This document shows, one piece after another, positions 9,080 through 18,149 of a DNA stretch of 64,000 nt. The DNA comes from Sinohyriopsis cumingii (lineage: Eukaryota > Mollusca > Bivalvia > Unionida > Unionidae). The notes under the pieces were generated by a model that saw nothing but the letters and a program-made list of their open reading frames with translations, did no database searches and was not told where the DNA came from. The DNA lies in contig CM068839.1 in assembly GCA_028554795.2 (NCBI GenBank), forward strand, positions 13,462,220-13,526,219, written 5' to 3'. A program made the translations under genes and the position numbers. Each line of letters opens with the position of its first letter. Within the stretch, counting starts at the first letter, position 1.

Positions 9080-9583
9080 ATGGAAGACTGCTATCCCTCT
9101 TTACCGAATGGAGAAACTTTGGACATGGAATGGGAGGAGACCATGGAAGAAGAATCCCAAGACATAGACAAAGAAGTCATCATGATGAAATCCCAATGGC
9201 CAGAACAAGAAGCACATTTAGTCTCCTGTTTTGCTACAGTCCTGGGAGATAAAATTAAGGAATTGATCAAGAAAGATTGCTTTGGATGTCAAAACGATCA
9301 TCCCAGTCAAATTCAACACGATAAATGCCTGATGCTGAGTCAGTAAGAAAAATTGGACGAGTATCTGGAAAAAGCTTGGAGTCGCATCGAGATAGAGTTC
9401 GTGTTTGATCAGTGGTATAAAGGCTTGCGTAAATATTCTTCTCCTCCATTAACGCCTCTGGAGGTCCGTCGCATCGAAACTCTCGTGAACCAGGGTCCGA
9501 CGTCGGAGCTCGTACCCCTTTATTTGACAAACATTTTCCAAGAGAAAATCAGGATCGAATTGATCACTTATTATCACCTGTGA
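9080..9583 (+). pseudogene. Conserved Polinton Cys/His protein of unknown function
   Basis: The frame from ATG 9080 stops at TAA 9344-9346 but stays open in the same frame to TGA 9581-9583. The middle holds a Cys-x-Gly-Cys followed by Asp-His-Pro-Ser-Gln and a later His-x-x-Cys, a likely zinc site that I associate with a recurrent Polinton gene next to the protease. The first third is acidic (repeated Glu). The start lies 5 bases after the capsid stop, as expected in a compact virus. It has one nonsense mutation and no recognised function. Confidence 0.55.
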
Positions 9584-9600
9584 AGAAAAACAACACAAAC

Positions 9601-10173
9601 ATGCATACCTGGGAACTTTATTATCTTTTGAACCACAGTTCGTACAATGCTTCTTGGAATTCTGTCGTATGTGCTAAAGATGAACTCCCTCATCGCAAAC
9701 CTCAAGACCATCAAGCTTATGTGATCAACACGGACGACAGTCATCTCCCAGGAACCCACTGGGTAGCCGTCTACTTTCCTCAAGAAGGATGTGTGGAATA
9801 TTTCGATACGTATGGATTGCTTCCTTTGGAAGACGATATCATTGACTTTATGAGAAGAAATGCTCAGTCCACACGATTCAATAATGTGAAATTACAAGGC
9901 ACAGATTCATTGGTGTGTGGACAGTACTGTGTGTATTTTCTGCATCATCGCAGTCTAGGCTATTCTTTAGAACATTTAGTGACTAATTTTGATAATCATT
10001 CTTCTTCTAGAAACGATGTGAAAGTAGATCGATGGTTTTGTGACCATTATGCTTATCTTTTGTCTTTAGCTAGGAAACGTAGTGTCCATCAATGGCCCAA
10101 TGACTTCCAACAGTGGAAATCACAATTTCATTCACAACGTTGTCAACCCTGTTTAAAATGGAGTGTTAGTTGA
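9601..10173 (+). CDS. Adenain-like cysteine protease, element A
   Basis: This is an intact 190-residue frame. With ATG 9601 as start, the catalytic set of the adenain/Ulp1 class is complete: His53 in Gly-Thr-His-Trp, Asp69 in Tyr-Phe-Asp-Thr-Tyr-Gly, Gln99 for the oxyanion hole, and Cys106 in Val-Cys-Gly-Gln-Tyr-Cys. These proteases cut capsid precursors during virion maturation. In-frame starts slightly upstream (9580) are not ATG, so 9601 is preferred. The C-terminal extension of about 60 residues is basic and Trp-rich. AATAAA follows at 10250. Apart from small proteins, it is the best-preserved gene of element A. Confidence 0.85.
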   Translation: MHTWELYYLLNHSSYNASWNSVVCAKDELPHRKPQDHQAYVINTDDSHLPGTHWVAVYFPQEGCVEYFDTYGLLPLEDDIIDFMRRNAQSTRFNNVKLQGTDSLVCGQYCVYFLHHRSLGYSLEHLVTNFDNHSSSRNDVKVDRWFCDHYAYLLSLARKRSVHQWPNDFQQWKSQFHSQRCQPCLKWSVS

Positions 10174-10249
10174 AAAAAAAATGTTTGTTAGTTAAATTAG
10201 ATAGTTATTGTTGAAAAAATTTGTTACTTGTTAGTGTTAAGTGATTTTG

Positions 10250-10255
10250 AATAAA
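10250..10255 (+). terminator. Polyadenylation signal after the protease
   Basis: AATAAA lies about 77 bases past the protease stop, in a T-rich tract. It would end the last recognisable viral transcript of element A. The three small units downstream use a different, histone-type 3' end. Confidence 0.55.
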
Positions 10256-10385
10256 AAATGTTGTGCTTTGAAGAAAAAAATGCCTTTGTCGTTTGTTTTG
10301 CTATAGGTATCATGATTCATGCTCTTTGACTTCTCTCTATCTCGCCCATGACACTATTTTAAAGTTCCGACTCGAAAACCGTGTA

Positions 10386-10425
10386 GGGATGTTTTCCTTC
10401 ACGTCCGCGCTTTGACCATAAAACT
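10386..10425 (+). promoter_or_regulatory. Promoter block of small unit 1
   Basis: GGATGTTTTCCTTCACGTCC, then GCGCTTT and a CATAAAAC TATA-like motif. The block is almost identical to those at 11,163 and 12,178, each standing 50-90 bases ahead of a small ORF. The order, conserved 20-25 bases then TATA motif, argues for a core promoter. Confidence 0.7.
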
Positions 10426-10475
10426 GGGGCAGTCTCCAGTCTGACCATCCATTGTCGACTCATCCTCCTACGAAG

Positions 10476-10856
10476 ATGTGCTCAAGACTAGCTAAGCTAA
10501 ACGAAGCCTACGTGAATTTGCATAGGGTCAGACAAAGTCTGATACCGAAGCCAGAAGAGATAGAGAATGTTAGAATGTTAAAAGTCACTGAAGACCTGAT
10601 AGAAGAGCTCTTCAGAGAAGAAATTAACAGGGAGAAATAAGAATGGACTGAGAAGTACAGACTTCAGAAACAGCAGAGAGAACAGAGAGAGAGAGAGCAG
10701 CAACAACAACAACAGCAGCTGCAGCAACATGAACCTGACAATGGCTTTGTTGACTGTCGTATCGATACCAAAGAGTTCTTCTTCTCTTTCCGAAGAAGCA
10801 GACCTTATCCTGTGATAAAGCCTGTCGTCAGAGGAGGCCGCCATCTTAGACCCTAA
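10476..10856 (+). pseudogene. Small unit 1: coiled-coil protein, one in-frame stop
   Basis: ATG 10476 opens a 54-codon helical frame ending at TAA 10638-10640. It contains a Glu-Asp-Leu-Ile-Glu-Glu-Leu motif with Glu-Glu-Ile-Asn following. Without a shift the frame stays open for another 71 codons to TAA 10854-10856, passing through a Gln/Arg-rich stretch (CAA/CAG repeats) into a basic tail. The protein may therefore be either 54 residues or, if the stop is read through or is a mutation, about 125. Units 2 and 3 carry the same helical motif. It is not a histone, although the mRNA end is histone-like. I do not recognise a family. Confidence 0.5.
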
Positions 10857-10896
10857 AAATCGCCATAGCTTCAAGTTCACAAAAGAAAAAAACCCC

Positions 10897-10912
10897 AGCC
10901 CTTTTCATGGCT
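10897..10912 (+). terminator. Histone-type 3' stem-loop of unit 1
   Basis: AGCCCT-TTTC-ATGGCT forms a 6-bp stem with one C/T mismatch and a 4-base loop. It is preceded by a C/A-rich flank and followed by ACCCCA and, 8-15 bases on, by the purine-rich TAGAAAAGAAA. This matches the replication-dependent histone mRNA stem-loop plus histone downstream element. It is weaker than those of units 2 and 3. Confidence 0.65.
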
Positions 10913-11162
10913 ACCCCATACTTTAGAAAAGAAATAACATTCCATTGCCTATGATAAGTTAGAAAAAAATTAGAAGTGCGTGTATAAGCACATGAATTCT
11001 TTATCTTATTTAGAAAGGGTGTGTGTGTATAAGTATTTTATTTAAGTATATAGTGAAAAAAATTAGAATTGTGATGGTTAGTATAAAAAAGTGAGTGAGT
11101 GTTTCTTTTAGGTCCTCGCGTTTTCTGGTCATGATCTAGGTAATATAAGTTTTGGGTCTTAG

Positions 11163-11203
11163 GGGATGTTTTCCTTCACGTCCGTGCTTTTCATATAAAT
11201 ACA
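11163..11203 (+). promoter_or_regulatory. Promoter block of small unit 2
   Basis: It starts GGGATGTTTTCCTTCACGTC, then has CGTGCTTTTC and CATATAAATA. It is the same block as at 10,386 and 12,178, with a clear TATATAAA-like box. The ATG follows about 60 bases downstream. Confidence 0.7.
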
Positions 11204-11254
11204 GAACTAGTCGGCAGTCTGCCTACCCATCGTTGACCTGTTAACAGCAAGACA

Positions 11255-11671
11255 ATGAACACAAGAATTGCAAAACTTCTTGAACTCCAAATGCACCTGG
11301 AATATGCGAGGCGCCTACTGAATGAGCTTGCCGCAAAGGCTATTGTGGAAGAGGGAAGGATAAAAAAGGAGGAGGAAGAGAGAAGGAAGAAATAAGAGGA
11401 AGAAAAATTGAGAGAGATCAGGTCTCACATAATGATGAGCCCTGTGTGCAAGGTGTCACCTGAGGCAAGGGCGTCTCCACAGGCAATAGCAGCACAACAG
11501 CATGTAGCTGCACTACAGCCACAAATACAACAGGAGGTAAGGATGCCAATTCATCCTAGAGTTGAAAATAGGAGAAGAGAAAGGGAAGTCTTCACTATCC
11601 CAGAAACAGAAGATTGGAATAGTGAAGCCACTGAACCCGCCTCTGCTCTCCCAACCACAAATGTGAATTGA
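11255..11671 (+). pseudogene. Small unit 2: coiled-coil protein, one in-frame stop
   Basis: ATG 11255 opens a 46-codon helical frame (Leu-rich, then Lys/Glu-rich) that ends at TAA 11393-11395. The same frame remains open to TGA 11669-11671, encoding Ala/Gln-rich and then Arg/Glu-rich sequence with an acidic Trp-containing end. The stop falls at the equivalent place to that of unit 1, just after the charged helix. Either both genes were hit at the same point, or translation normally ends there, or reads through. It is flanked by the conserved promoter and by a perfect histone-type hairpin. The family is unknown. Confidence 0.5.
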
Positions 11672-11760
11672 CAAGTAGAATGGAGTAGGAGATGCGTGTG
11701 CAGTGCCAGACCAGGAAGGTACTAGCATTAGATCAGTACATCTGGAGTTCAAAAACAAAC

Positions 11761-11776
11761 AGCCCTTTTCAGGGCT
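11761..11776 (+). terminator. Histone-type 3' stem-loop of unit 2
   Basis: AGCCCT-TTTC-AGGGCT is a perfect 6-bp stem with a TTTC loop, flanked by CAAAC on the left and ACCCAA on the right. GAAGAGAAA follows about 14 bases later as a downstream element. It fits the metazoan histone mRNA consensus at nearly every position. Confidence 0.85.
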
Positions 11777-12177
11777 ACCCAATACTCTAGAAGAGAAATA
11801 GTAATCAATTTGCCAATGTGTGAATGTGGAGTAGTGTGATTATAAACACTGACTCCTTTCCTGGTGTCATTGTCTATGTTTCTATGCGTGTGTGTGTGAT
11901 TGTAAGCGCTGGCGTAAGTATGTTGGGATATTAGATTATGGGTTTGATTTTGCTGCCTTGCGTGTGTAGATAGTAGATTATTGGATTTTGTAAGTGCTAT
12001 AGTAAGTTTGTGTGGATAGTAGATTATGGGTTTGATTTGGCATTTCTGCGTGAGTGAATAGTAGAGTATGGGTTTGTTATTTTGCTGCATGGCGTGTGTG
12101 GATAGTATCTAATATGGTTATGTTTTTAGCTGCTTCACGTGTGTGGATAGTAGATAATATGAGAAGAGAAAAGTAGG

Positions 12178-12213
12178 GGTTGTTTTCCTTCACGTCCGCG
12201 CTTTTTATATAAG
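12178..12213 (+). promoter_or_regulatory. Promoter block of small unit 3
   Basis: GGTTGTTTTCCTTCACGTCC, then GCGCTTTTTATATAAG. It shares at least 20 consecutive bases with the unit 1 block and has the clearest TATA box (TATATAAG). The ATG at 12264 is about 55 bases downstream. Confidence 0.7.
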
Positions 12214-12263
12214 AACCCACAACGTTCGTCGTTTGCACCATTCTACGGAATAACCGATACAAA

Positions 12264-12859
12264 ATGGCTCAAGTGTCTGGTTTTTTTAATCTATTGAGAG
12301 ACATCTATTCCTGGAAAATGGATGTAGAATATGTTGTAGAAAGAATAGAAAAGGAATAGAGGCATTGAGATACGAAAGACTTGGTAACCAGTCAAGTTAA
12401 AGGTCTAAAGGCAGCCAGAGATCTCATAGCAGGGATGATAGAAGAAGAAATCAATAAGTCGAGAGGATTCATTGACCCAACTTATGTTAGAGTGGGAAGT
12501 TTGAAGGAAGCACTGGATCATGTCAGCCAAGTCCGGTGCTTCCTAGAAAACATATTGTACTAGACGGAGTGGAGGAATGTAAAATGGGGTTGGACAAGAT
12601 GAAGAAAGCGGAAGATCTTATGAGAAAAGTGATGGAGGAAGAAGTCAAGAAGATCAAAGAGAAATGCAGTATAGAAAGAAAAGATAAGGAAAACAAAAAG
12701 AAAAATGAAGAGTTTTAGAGGTTAAATAATAATTGGATGAAGATACAGGCCAAGTTCAGAGCGTTGGGCCATCCTGACTGGTTAGCAGAGTCAGAAATAA
12801 AGAAGAAGAAAGGATTATTAGAAAAGATAAGGGTGTGGATGAAGAACTGGAGAAAATAG
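12264..12859 (+). pseudogene. Small unit 3: coiled-coil protein(s), several stops
   Basis: ATG 12264 opens a 31-codon frame that stops at TAG 12357-12359 and TGA 12366-12368 but stays open afterwards to TAG 12561-12563. A second frame, about 12536-12859, follows with a single TAG at 12716-12718. Both frames contain the family motif seen in unit 1 (Asp-Leu-Ile-Ala-Gly-Met-Ile-Glu-Glu-Glu and Asp-Leu-Met-Arg-Lys-Val-Met-Glu-Glu-Glu), so the protein may hold an internal repeat. The C-terminus is Lys-rich and Trp-containing. The frames are degraded more than in units 1 and 2. Function unknown. Confidence 0.45.
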
Positions 12860-12883
12860 AAAAAGAAGAAGAAGAAACCCAAA

Positions 12884-12899
12884 GGCCCTTTTCAGGGCC
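12884..12899 (+). terminator. Histone-type 3' stem-loop of unit 3
   Basis: GGCCCT-TTTC-AGGGCC is a perfect 6-bp stem with a 4-base loop. It is preceded by CCCAAA, which is the canonical left flank, and followed 12 bases on by TCGAAAAGAAA as a downstream element. This is the best match of the three to the histone consensus. Confidence 0.85.
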
Positions 12900-12965
12900 A
12901 TTCCTATGCCTCGAAAAGAAATTCACTTTCATGCCTAAATTTCTTTTTTCTTTTTTCTTATAAAA

Positions 12966-13200
12966 AAATGTTCAATTTCCCTTGACGCTATACAGTCCCA
13001 CCATGTTCAATTTCCCTTGAGGCTATATAGTCCCACCATGTTCAATTCCACTTGAGGCCTTAGTACAAAGTAACATTTCCCCCATGTTAAATTTCCCTTG
13101 AGGCTATACAGTCCCATACTCCCATGTTAAATTTCCATTGAGGCTATAAGGAAAAACCTACTTTTTTAACACGAAAGTCCCTTTGAGGCTACAACGTCCC
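12966..13200 (+). repeat. Tandem repeat, about 35-45 bp units
   Basis: Six diverging copies of ATGTTCAATTTCCCTTGAGG followed by CTATATAGTCCC begin at 12968, 13003, 13038, 13084, 13124 and about 13170. The first two units are 35 bp and nearly identical. No coding sense is seen. The array stands right after unit 3. Confidence 0.85.
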
Positions 13201-13275
13201 TATTTACTACTAACCCTTCATGTCCTCCGAGTCAAAGAGTTAGAAGTAGATCGGAGAAGTTGATCTTGATCTAGC

Positions 13276-13448
13276 TGAACAAAAATAGCTTTATCACGCC
13301 TTGTACTTTATACCAGTCACGACATAAAGCAGTTTTCGTAATAATATAAAATGTTTCTCAACGTATCTTCATGAGCACTTAGTACATAAAATGTTATAAA
13401 AAATATTGATATGGTTCTTGCTGCCTAAATGTTACATTGTCAAAAATC

Positions 13449-13511
<63 letters not shown>

Positions 13512-13560
13512 CATTCATTCATTCATTCTTTGGTTCGATCGTTCGTTCTTTCTTTCTTTA
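13276..13560 (+). repeat. Dispersed repeat with tetranucleotide tail, copy 1
   Basis: A body of about 170 bases (GAACAAAAATAGC... to TTGTCAAAAATCA) is followed by (ATTG)n, then ATTC, GTTC and TTTC blocks. The same body with a different tail occurs at 23,865. A body followed by a variable tetranucleotide tail fits a small retroposon. No target duplication was identified. Confidence 0.7.
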
Positions 13561-13599
13561 TTTCTTTCGAGTTATTATGAACAAAAACGCCATCGCTAG

Positions 13600-13835
13600 T
13601 GAAGGCACCAACAGTTGTAACAATGTGTGTTTTAGCTGTAACAGCAATTCCTGGTCTTCTTAATATCATAGCAAAAATATATGCACGTGTACAAATGCAA
13701 AATTGAATGATTATATAATAAAATTACATGCAGAGACGCTAGCATACTCCAGATTATCCTCGTTATGATTAACAAGTCTTAGTGATGGAAAAATATCAGA
13801 TTTAGAAAATCAGGATTTAAATAAGAACGTCAACT
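13600..13835 (+). pseudogene. B1 two-helix membrane protein remnant
   Basis: This stretch aligns by eye with 54,060-54,250 of B3 (for example CTTAATATCATAGCAAAAA and AAAATTACATGCAGAGACG against the B3 bases). Only the second hydrophobic segment and the following helix are left, with stops in all frames. It gives the left-most certain position of B1. Confidence 0.55.
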
Positions 13836-13839
13836 CCGA

Positions 13840-15189
13840 ACAAATTATTTCAACAAATTGCAACCAACACAACCCTTCAAAAACAACGATGATATCAGTA
13901 AGCTCAACTAATCCTGAATTTAATGTTAACTTTCCAACTTCAATTCGTGCAAATGAAATCGCATTTGCTCAATTACGAGTGTATAATAGTTGGTCAAATA
14001 TCAGATCAAAATCATTTGGCGGATTACAGGCGAATAATTCGCTTGCATTTGCAAATGAAAATAAGAATGATGGAGCTCCCGACAGAATTCAAACAGGTAA
14101 TTATCAGAGTGAATAAAGCAATAATGAATTCCAGCGCAGAATCAAACCTTTAACTGGAAAAGAATCCAAAATAGCTACATATAGTTCGCAAACCGACTTT
14201 ATCCGCCGCGAGTTAAATATATGCACCAGATTATGTTGTAGATATTTATCAGTCATCAATCCGAAGTGTTTTAGGATGGCCAGAAATAGCGTCAGAATAC
14301 AAAGGACCACCAGAACCAAAACGAGATGATTTTTCCTTTAACGAATAATTTTTTTTAAATAACAACTCCAAAATATGAGAATGAATATCCGTGGACCATT
14401 GGTCGTGATTTAAATAGATTCGTTGTGGATCTTAAATCTGAGAAATATTATGTTAATGAAAATATGATCAAATTAATAACTGACAAATTTAAAAGTGAAA
14501 ATCCGACAACTCTACGTCAGTTATTTGAAAAATATCTTCAAAAGTATCCTAATGACGAACTGAAAAATTAAATAAAACAATACAGTATTTAAATCATGTT
14601 GTATCAGAACTTGAAAATATAAATTTAGATACTATTCAATCTGCATTTCGGGAGGTACTTAGAAGAAGAGGAAAATTAATAGATAAGAAACCAGTATTTC
14701 TCGATTATTAGAAAATATCTGAAGCAGAATTACCAACGTTTATAATACCAGAATTTAGAAAAGACGAACTAAAAAAAAATCTGTCAATGATCTTATGAAT
14801 GAAAATTTTCCTAAAATTGTTGAGAAAAAATAGCCCCTGCAGCATCTCTTCTCAGATATTATAATCCATAATTGGGCCGAATATTAATAGGAATTGTAAA
14901 TATAACTTCAACGCTTGCAGTCTATCTAGTATGTGATGAAATTGATGACAGCTTTCAAATAGATCTTAAAATATCTAGTCAGGCCCAGCAAGGATATATT
15001 TTATATACATTTGCAATTCAAGTACCTCCTGGATATTTGATTGTGCAAGAACCTATTAATCTGGTCTATTTGCGATGTCATAATCCGTTATTATCAAGAA
15101 TAGGTTTCAAACTTACTGACCAATCCGGACACTTAATTGATTTAAGAAATGTAAAAAATCTGAATACAAATATCTACGTAAGATCTTAA
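13840..15189 (+). pseudogene. B1 penton protein, decayed
   Basis: Two fragments are clear. One at 13,889-14,116 carries Ser-Ser-Thr-Asn-Pro-Glu-Phe-Asn-Val-Asn-Phe-Pro. The other at 14,872-15,189 carries Gln-Ala-Gln-Gln-Gly-Tyr-Ile-Leu-Tyr and ends Tyr-Val-Arg-Ser. They match the two ends of the B2 penton (49,558-50,409). Between them about 480 bases hold an extra segment with Tyr-Pro-Asn-Asp-Glu-Leu, shared with B3 but absent from B2. Several stops and frameshifts are present. As in B2, the protein would close the capsid vertices. Confidence 0.7.
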
Positions 15190-15334
15190 CTATTTCATGG
15201 GTATATTAAAATTATCGAAAAAATTGTACAATAATAATTTCATAGACAAATATATTTGTAACAAAAAGTTTTATTTTTTTATTTTCCAGGTAGAAGAAAT
15301 GTTAGAGGATATTTAACCACGACATTGCCGTAAC

Positions 15335-15760
15335 TTTAATTTTCACCAGTGACGTTGTGAATACTTTCACTTTCAAAATCCCCTCTACTATTTTCACTTT
15401 CTTCACTACTTTCAAAATCCTCTTTACTATTTTCATTTTCACGATCTGACATAAACTTTATAACTGCCTCACGCGCGTGTTAATAATGTTTCGTTTCGTA
15501 TTCGTGTGCTAATTCTGATATAATTTTTTCGTTCACACTTGTGAGAGATACGAATTTGATAATTTCCATATCTTTCACAGCAGCCACAGATTGGAACATA
15601 GCTTGTTGGATGAGTTTTATAAATCTGTACTCTGCTGGTAGTGTTTATCTATCTTCAAACTGACGTGTTTGAAATGATTCAAAGTCACAAATAATTTTTC
15701 TGGATCAAGTTGAAGTTTTATGCCTTGTTTTTTAATTTTTTAATTGCAGATATATTCAAA
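15335..15760 (-). pseudogene. B1 small helical ORF with acidic tail
   Basis: On the minus strand, 15,480-15,760 aligns with the B3 ORF at 57,301-57,732, including Pro-Glu-Lys and Ala-Met-Phe-Gln-Ser followed by Phe-Val-Ser-Leu. Downstream (15,339-15,455, minus) is an acidic Ser/Glu/Asp-rich stretch with internal repetition, either the tail of the same gene or a separate frame. Stops are present. Function unknown. Confidence 0.5.
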
Positions 15761-15978
15761 TCCCATGTGAATTCCTAGATTACCAAACAACATTCTAGCA
15801 GGTTCAGAGGGTACGAAATATTTGCAAATCTTAATTCAAAGGACGGCACAACCCTCAGGTGAACCCCTAGATTGCAAAACAACATTCTAGCAGGTTCAGA
15901 GGATACGTCTATAATCTTAATTCTAAGGAAGGTACAATACATATAAACTTAATTCTAAGGACAGTACAATAATATACG
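15758..15978. repeat. Tandem repeats, about 70-85 bp, in B1
   Basis: Two to three diverged copies of a unit contain CATTCTAGCAGGTTCAGAGG, followed by CTTAATTCTAAGGA motifs. The core resembles the CATTCTACTAAGTTTAGAGG repeats at 57.8-58.3 kb, which occupy the equivalent place in B3, between the small ORF and the HNH gene. Confidence 0.6.
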
Positions 15979-16926
15979 GGCCTTTTCTACGTTCAGCAGA
16001 TTTTTGAACACCCCAATAATCAAGCCCAAGAGAGTGCAAAAGATAACCCACCACGTGGTGACATGGTGGGGAGGGTGTATTTATTTATTTTTTCTGTTGA
16101 AGTTCCAGCTTTGGGGTGGAACCCCACTTTTTAATGTGAAAATTGCGAAATATAACCACCGTCGACAGATGTCCGCCCCGAGATTTGATCACCGGATATC
16201 GATTATTTGTATCCAACGCTCTAGCATTGAGTTACGTTCGAATCTTGTTTATATATGTTTCAGAAATTATTATAAATTTACATATGCTGGATTGCTACAG
16301 ATGACTACAGTACTGAGTAAAATTACAGCGTGGATTTATTTCTGTTTCTAAACACACTGTATAAAATAATTTTGATATGTTTCTGCTTTGACACAGTCAC
16401 GGTTGAAATATTGTAATTCTGTATTACAAACAGATCTAAAAGTAGCTAACGCAATGGGTGTTGGTTTTCTACTGTTTGTAGTTTTTATTATTATTATCGC
16501 TGATAAAATCTAGATGAAGCAAGAAGCCTGACATTTAGAAAAATAAGGATAACATTTCTTAAAAAATCAAGCAAAAGAACATTATTCATCAATAAAAAAT
16601 ACTTATAAGATTACAGGCTCTAAATTTATCTTACAGAGATATTCCCCTTGACTCAATGAAGGATTATATCATCAACGAAGTCATAAAAACATTAAATTAC
16701 TCTGTCTTACGATATAGTTATACCCTGAACTAAGATACCTATGTTTGTATTTCTTTGAAAACACCGATTTGGTAATATTATTTGCAACACGATGGGAAAA
16801 AAATTAATCTAAAATAATAACTTATTTATAAGCGAATACTATAATATACAGGCGAGGTTACTCTTTGATCGCTCTATCTTTTACCCGAGCGAGTTATCTC
16901 TCTTCATCTGTCTGTATCTAACACAT
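15979..16926. other. Non-coding stretch inside B1
   Basis: AT-rich sequence between the repeats and the HNH remnant. I see no gene, hairpin or SINE here. The only long frame (16,004-16,351) has no family resemblance and is unlikely to be real. Confidence 0.4.
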
Positions 16927-17700
16927 TCGGGAGATACTGAAATATTATGATTTGCTTATATTTCTTAGAAAACGCCGAGCTGGTAATATTATTTGCGACG
17001 CACTGAACTGAGCGCATGCAAATATCAATATATTTGCCAGCTTCGTTCATTGAATAAAACATCATTTCTTCGCCAGACTCTGTAATTATATATTTAACGG
17101 CCTTTTTTGCAATTGTTCTATACATACCAGTATCTCCAATTTTACAATTCTGGCTCTGTGTAAGGGTTTGCAAATTATCTAGAGTTATTGAGTTTTTCTC
17201 CATCAATATGATCGATCACAAGACCATCTTCGATTACCCTTAGACCGCTCCGGTAGCCTATTGGTTAGAGGTCTTGGGTTCGATCCCCGGCCGAATCATA
17301 CCAAAGACTTACAAAAATGGTACTAACAACTGCCTCGCTAGGCGCTCAGCATTAAGAGGTTCATGTTAGGACTGGTCGGCCTGGTGTCAGGATAATGTGA
17401 CTTGGTGGAACATCACTATAAACTGTCACACTGCAGACATCCTAGCGATATGACTGAAAAATTGTTAAAGCTACGTTAAAAATCATAATCATACTCACAC
17501 ACTCGTGTACCCCTTGAAAAGACTCGTAAATAAAATTTGTGACAAATATATATTTTATTTTTCCCGGTACTGAATATGAGACAACAAGTATACATGACAT
17601 AACCGACTGGTTTTTTTAGTCGACAGTGTCTGATTATACCAACATGAGATGTCTCGTAAATCTTGATAATAGAATGTCTCACAAATTCGTTTAGCTCCAT
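16927..17700 (-). pseudogene. B1 HNH nuclease remnant, split by a SINE
   Basis: Two minus-strand pieces flank a SINE. 17,490-17,700 matches the N-terminal Ile-Arg-His-Cys-Arg-Leu-Lys-Lys-Pro-Val-Gly motif, and 16,927-17,230 matches the C-terminal part (Met-Asn-Glu-Ala-Gly-Lys-Tyr, the NUMOD1-like helix-turn-helix repeat). The intact relatives are at 42,247 and 58,669. The catalytic HNH core is interrupted or lost at the SINE, so the gene is dead. Confidence 0.65.
17240..17500 (+). mobile_element. tRNA-derived SINE in the B1 HNH gene
   Basis: The head is GCTCCGGTAGCCTATTGGTT and the body and AATCATAATCATA tail are of the same family as at 490-815 and 33,294-33,619, with part of the head deleted. 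Imperfect short duplications (TACCCTTAGA and TACCCCTTGA) may be the target site. Confidence 0.75.
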
Positions 17701-17789
17701 TTGTATAATAATATCATTTGTTTAAATAATGATTTGTCTAAATTATTATTTTTAAAATCTAGCTAGATAATCTTTAACGTTTCTTATAA

Positions 17790-18030
17790 CTTTTTCATTA
17801 TCGTCGTTGTTATTTTTTTATCGTAATATCTTTTCAGCTCTCTGTATTTTTTATCACCACATTGCACACACAACTGTGTTTCTCCTCTAAACCCAGTAAC
17901 ACATTTCAAACACAGTTTAGGTCCTAAACTCATTCTCCATACACTTTGTAAATGATATCCACATAATTCATATACAAAGATTTGTCACAAGGAGTTGTAG
18001 AATCAATCATAAGCCAACTGCATTTATTTT
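17790..18030 (-). pseudogene. B1 Cys-rich small protein remnant
   Basis: Minus-strand sequence matches the small Cys-rich proteins at 41,910 and 59,248: Trp-Leu-Met-Ile at the N-terminus, then Cys-x-x-Cys pairs, Arg-Gly-Glu-Thr-Gln-Leu-Cys and a Tyr-Arg-Glu-Leu-Lys-Arg-Tyr-Tyr end. It has stops and is dead. Confidence 0.6.
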
Positions 18031-18037
18031 TTGTTTG

Positions 18038-18149
<112 letters not shown>

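Noticed and set aside
16004..16351. 115-codon plus frame in B1
   Set aside because: No family features, no homologue in B2 or B3, and it is surrounded by decayed sequence.
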